Shown: piece by piece, positions 4,610-5,545 of the stretch
Layout: the number at the start of each line of letters is the position of its first letter
Numbering within the stretch: position 1 is the first letter of the stretch
DNA from: an uncultured Clostridia bacterium
GTDB taxonomy: Bacteria; Bacillota; Clostridia; HGM11327
Direction of reading: 5' to 3'
Assembly (NCBI GenBank): GCA_905210525.1
Contig: CAJLXE010000122.1
Location: forward strand, 1-5,545
Length of the DNA stretch: 5,545 nucleotides
The notes under the pieces: generated by a model
Told to the model about the DNA's origin: nothing
The model's database searches: none
The model's input: only the letters and a program-made list of their open reading frames with translations
Made by a program: the position numbers and the translations under genes

Positions 4610-5545
4610 ATGAGTATAAAGAAGAAGCTGTGTTTGTTTTTGGCGTTTGTTTGCACTGCTGTGCTTGCTGTAGGCGCCCTTACACTTACAGCCAAGGCAC
4701 AAACATACAGCGGAACTTGCGGCGATAACCTTACATGGACGCTTGATACGGGCACGGGTACGCTGACAATAAGCGGCGAGGGGGAGATGAAGTATGCTAC
4801 TACCAATTCTCCGTGGTATGGCTATAGATCAAGCATAAAAAATGTAGAACTGCCGGATAAACTGACGAGTATAGGCAATAATGCGTTTTATAATTGTAAC
4901 AACCTTACATCAATTACACTACCGAATAGTGTAACCAGCATAGGAGCTGGTGTTTTTAGGAATTGCAGCAGTTTGATATCCATTACCATACCAGATGGAG
5001 TGACAAGCATAGGGGACAGTGCGTTTGGGGGGTGCAGCAGTCTTACATCAATCACCATACCTGAAGGAGTGACAAATATAAGATCCGATACATTTAGTAG
5101 TTGTACTAGTCTTACGTCAATAACTCTACCTAATAGTGTAAAAAGCATAGGGTGGTATGCGTTTCAAAATTGTAGTAGTCTTACATCGATAACATTACCA
5201 GACAATGTAACAAGTATAGGTTTTATGGCATTTGCTTTTTGCGATAATCTTACGTCAGTTAACATACCTAAAGGAATAACAAGCATAGAGGGTGGTGCTT
5301 TTAGCTATTGCAGCAGTCTTACATCAATCACCATACCTGAAGGAGTAACCAGCATAGGCAAAGATGCATTCAATGAGTGCAATAGCTTGGAGTACATAGA
5401 TGTAGATATAAATAATTCGCAATATTCATCTTTAGATGGTATTTTATTTTCTAAAACTAAAGATTTGTTGATAAAATATCCTCCAAGTAATGGATTTTTT
5501 TCCTATATAATACCAAATGAAGTAAAAAGCATAGGCAGTAGTGCG
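4610..5545 (+). CDS. Secreted BspA-type leucine-rich-repeat protein (3' end outside window)
   Basis: The first 312 codons of an exported LRR_5 (BspA/Treponema pallidum-type) protein; the frame is open to the right edge. Residues 1 to about 30 are a signal peptide (MSIKKK, hydrophobic core, AKA cleavage site). Residues about 34-78 are the N-terminal cap common to clostridial members (GTCGDNLTWTLD..GTLTISGEGEM..., SPWY). Residues 79-262 are eight repeats of exactly 23 residues, consensus ITLPxxVTSIGxxAFxxCSSLTS. Residues 263-299 form a non-repeat island (IDVDINNSQYSSLDGILFS...LIKYPP) that is typical of the family, and a further repeat begins at 300. Such proteins are surface or secreted binding proteins, linked in some bacteria to host or cell adhesion. 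The ligand cannot be read from sequence. The C-terminal anchor, if any, is not visible. Confidence 0.92.
   Translation, partial: MSIKKKLCLFLAFVCTAVLAVGALTLTAKAQTYSGTCGDNLTWTLDTGTGTLTISGEGEMKYATTNSPWYGYRSSIKNVELPDKLTSIGNNAFYNCNNLTSITLPNSVTSIGAGVFRNCSSLISITIPDGVTSIGDSAFGGCSSLTSITIPEGVTNIRSDTFSSCTSLTSITLPNSVKSIGWYAFQNCSSLTSITLPDNVTSIGFMAFAFCDNLTSVNIPKGITSIEGGAFSYCSSLTSITIPEGVTSIGKDAFNECNSLEYIDVDINNSQYSSLDGILFSKTKDLLIKYPPSNGFFSYIIPNEVKSIGSSA
4844..5395 (+). repeat. Eight tandem 69-bp LRR-coding units
   Basis: The units keep an exact 69-base period (23 codons). Most have diverged in DNA, but a 38-base stretch at 5033-5070 recurs without a mismatch at 5309-5346, exactly four units (276 bases) downstream. 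This suggests recent duplication or gene conversion inside the array. Confidence 0.9.

Noticed and set aside
4888..5148. - strand frame opposite the LRR repeats
   Set aside because: It is a shadow of the 69-bp repeat array; its own repeats simply mirror the LRR units.

Overview
The window looks like chromosomal DNA of an AT-leaning Gram-positive anaerobe of the class Clostridia, most likely a gut or rumen member of the Oscillospiraceae/Ruminococcaceae or a relative. This is inferred from strong GGAGG-type ribosome binding sites, a secreted protein with a dockerin, cohesin-like domains, a Thr-Pro-rich wall-spanning linker, and a BspA-type leucine-rich-repeat protein with the usual clostridial N-terminus. 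All six recognisable genes lie on the + strand. I found no credible gene on the - strand.

Layout. (1) Positions 3-902 hold the 3' part of a tyrosine recombinase/integrase gene whose start lies beyond the left edge. (2) 903-1072 is non-coding. It contains an 11-7-11 perfect palindrome (969-997) with the architecture of a tyrosine-recombinase core site or a repressor operator, and a 10-bp palindrome just before the next gene. (3) 1073-1657 encodes a TetR/AcrR-family regulator whose last codons run into a tandem pair of 26-bp inverted-repeat elements (1647-1698). (4) 1789-2808 encodes a secreted protein with a cohesin-like domain, a middle beta-rich domain and a C-terminal dockerin. (5) 2809-2932 is a short gap that can fold into a nested stem ending in T6, a candidate attenuator. 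(6) 2933-3838 encodes a cohesin-like surface protein with a (Thr-Pro-Ala)-rich linker and a C-terminal membrane anchor. (7) 3839-4068 is non-coding with a strong hairpin. (8) 4069-4446 encodes a small lipoprotein of unknown function. (9) 4447-4609 is an unusually GC-rich, structured leader. (10) 4610 to the right edge encodes a secreted BspA-type LRR protein, cut off by the window end.

How the parts may fit together (inference). After the integrase, which may mark the end of an integrated element, all four genes downstream of the regulator encode exported proteins: one secreted with a dockerin, one membrane-anchored, one lipidated, one LRR protein. The clearest functional pair is the dockerin-bearing adaptor and the anchored cohesin-like protein next to it. 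Together they could form a minimal surface-attachment module related to cellulosome scaffolds, although no glycoside hydrolase is visible here. The TetR-type regulator is a plausible controller of the surface genes. The two intergenic RNA-fold candidates (2825-2916 and 4457-4589) are the least explained parts of the window.
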